From positions 1 through 7,512 of the forward strand of contig USII01000048.1 of assembly GCA_900554725.1 (NCBI GenBank): a DNA stretch of 7,512 nucleotides. The letters are read 5' to 3'. Each line of letters begins with the position of its first letter. Position 1 is the stretch's first letter. The notes beneath the pieces are model-generated. The model worked only from the letters and a program-made list of their open reading frames with translations. It was not told the origin of the DNA and did not search any database. The DNA comes from an uncultured Eubacteriales bacterium (GTDB lineage: Bacteria; Bacillota; Clostridia; Christensenellales; Christensenellaceae). Below are positions 7,053 through 7,512 of this stretch, piece by piece. A program made the translations under genes and the position numbers.

Positions 7053-7512
7053 ATGACATTATACCAGACTTTTATCCAGGATTATCCTGTCTATGCAGGA
7101 GATCCGCTCATCCAAAAAGCGTTTGCTGTTGCGGAAAAGGCGCATGAAGGGCAGCTGCGCAATTCGGGCGAGCCCTATATCGTGCATCCCTATGAGGTGA
7201 CGCGCATTCTGGCAGAGCTTGGCCTTGATAATGTCAGCATTTGCTCCGCCATGCTGCACGATGTTCCAGAAGATACGGCTTTTGGCATTGAAAATGTCGA
7301 GGCGGAATTCAGCCCGGAAATTGCAAAGATCGTAGATGGCGTCACCAAATTGAAGAAATTCGATTTTCAGTCTAAAGAGGACGCCCAGGCGGAAAGCATG
7401 CGAAAGATGTTTCTTGCCATGGCGTCGGATATTCGGGTCATCCTTATAAAGCTTGCGGACCGCCTGCACAATATGCGTACCGGCGATGCCTGGCCGGAGC
7501 AGAAACGCCGCG
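7053..7512 (+). CDS. relA: RelA/SpoT-family (p)ppGpp synthetase/hydrolase, N-terminal part (3' truncated by window edge)
   Basis: Bifunctional Rel enzymes make the alarmone (p)ppGpp from GTP/GDP and ATP during starvation and also hydrolyse it. Only the first 153 residues are present, covering most of the HD hydrolase domain; the synthetase, TGS and ACT domains would lie downstream. Hydrolase residues are visible: His45 in IVHPYEV (7185-7187), His69-Asp70 and Glu73-Asp74 in LHDVPEDT (7254-7277), and Asn140 in DRLHNMRT (7458-7478). The segments VDGVTKL, RKMFLAMASDIRVILIKLADR and QKRR are strongly family-like, so an active hydrolase is expected. Pro72 inside the HD motif is unusual; Val, Ile or Leu is more common there. 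The ATG at 7053 follows the recJ stop by 5 nt. Its ribosome site is only moderate (AAGGTG at 7039-7044, 8 nt upstream). A small alarmone hydrolase without a synthetase domain cannot be ruled out from this fragment, but the start and the recJ neighbour favour full-length Rel. Confidence 0.93.
   Translation, partial: MTLYQTFIQDYPVYAGDPLIQKAFAVAEKAHEGQLRNSGEPYIVHPYEVTRILAELGLDNVSICSAMLHDVPEDTAFGIENVEAEFSPEIAKIVDGVTKLKKFDFQSKEDAQAESMRKMFLAMASDIRVILIKLADRLHNMRTGDAWPEQKRR

Noticed and set aside
7059..7469. Minus-strand open frame opposite the start of rel
   Set aside because: The + strand carries an unmistakable HD hydrolase domain here; the reverse frame is a shadow.
1..7512. Mobile elements, CRISPR arrays, tRNA/rRNA genes or attachment sites
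   Set aside because: No direct repeats, transposase or integrase motifs, spacer-repeat pattern or RNA-gene signatures were seen; nearly all of the window is conserved coding sequence.

Overview
The window holds five co-directional housekeeping genes on the + strand: the 3' half of polC (cut by the left edge), secD, secF, recJ, and the 5' part of a relA/rel gene (cut by the right edge). A Gram-positive-type PolC, separate secD and secF genes, and the secDF-recJ-rel order all point to a Firmicute, most likely of the class Clostridia. Base composition looks moderately GC-rich and even across the window. I saw no sign of transfer, mobile elements, CRISPR, tRNA or rRNA.

Layout. Positions 1-2259 encode the C-terminal half of DNA polymerase III PolC: end of the PHP domain, zinc knuckle, palm with all three catalytic aspartates, helix-hairpin-helix region and a terminal clamp-binding peptide. 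The 126-nt gap before secD carries a near-consensus sigma-A promoter (TTGACT-17 bp-TATAAT), a small 5'-leader hairpin and a clear Shine-Dalgarno that puts the secD start at 2386. secD and secF share one base (TAATG) and are probably translationally coupled. A perfect 12-bp inverted repeat with a short T-run, a weak intrinsic terminator, separates secF from recJ. recJ (788 aa) is followed after 5 nt by rel, and a good candidate extended -10 promoter lies inside the 3' end of recJ, about 100 nt before rel. The apt gene found between recJ and relA in Bacillus subtilis is absent here.

Function. PolC is the replicative polymerase. SecD and SecF form the membrane complex that uses the proton motive force to help proteins leave the Sec channel. 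RecJ is a 5'-3' single-strand DNA exonuclease in recombination and repair. Rel makes and degrades (p)ppGpp in the stringent response. The genes share an ancient neighbourhood rather than one pathway.

I found no previously undescribed system. The most interesting observation is that this SecD-SecF pair is unusually divergent. SecD lacks the normally invariant transmembrane-4 aspartate (the VDAN motif reads AALS) and SecF lacks the DFTGG signature, although SecF keeps its own transmembrane aspartate. The candidate internal promoter for rel and the substitutions in RecJ motif V are secondary points.
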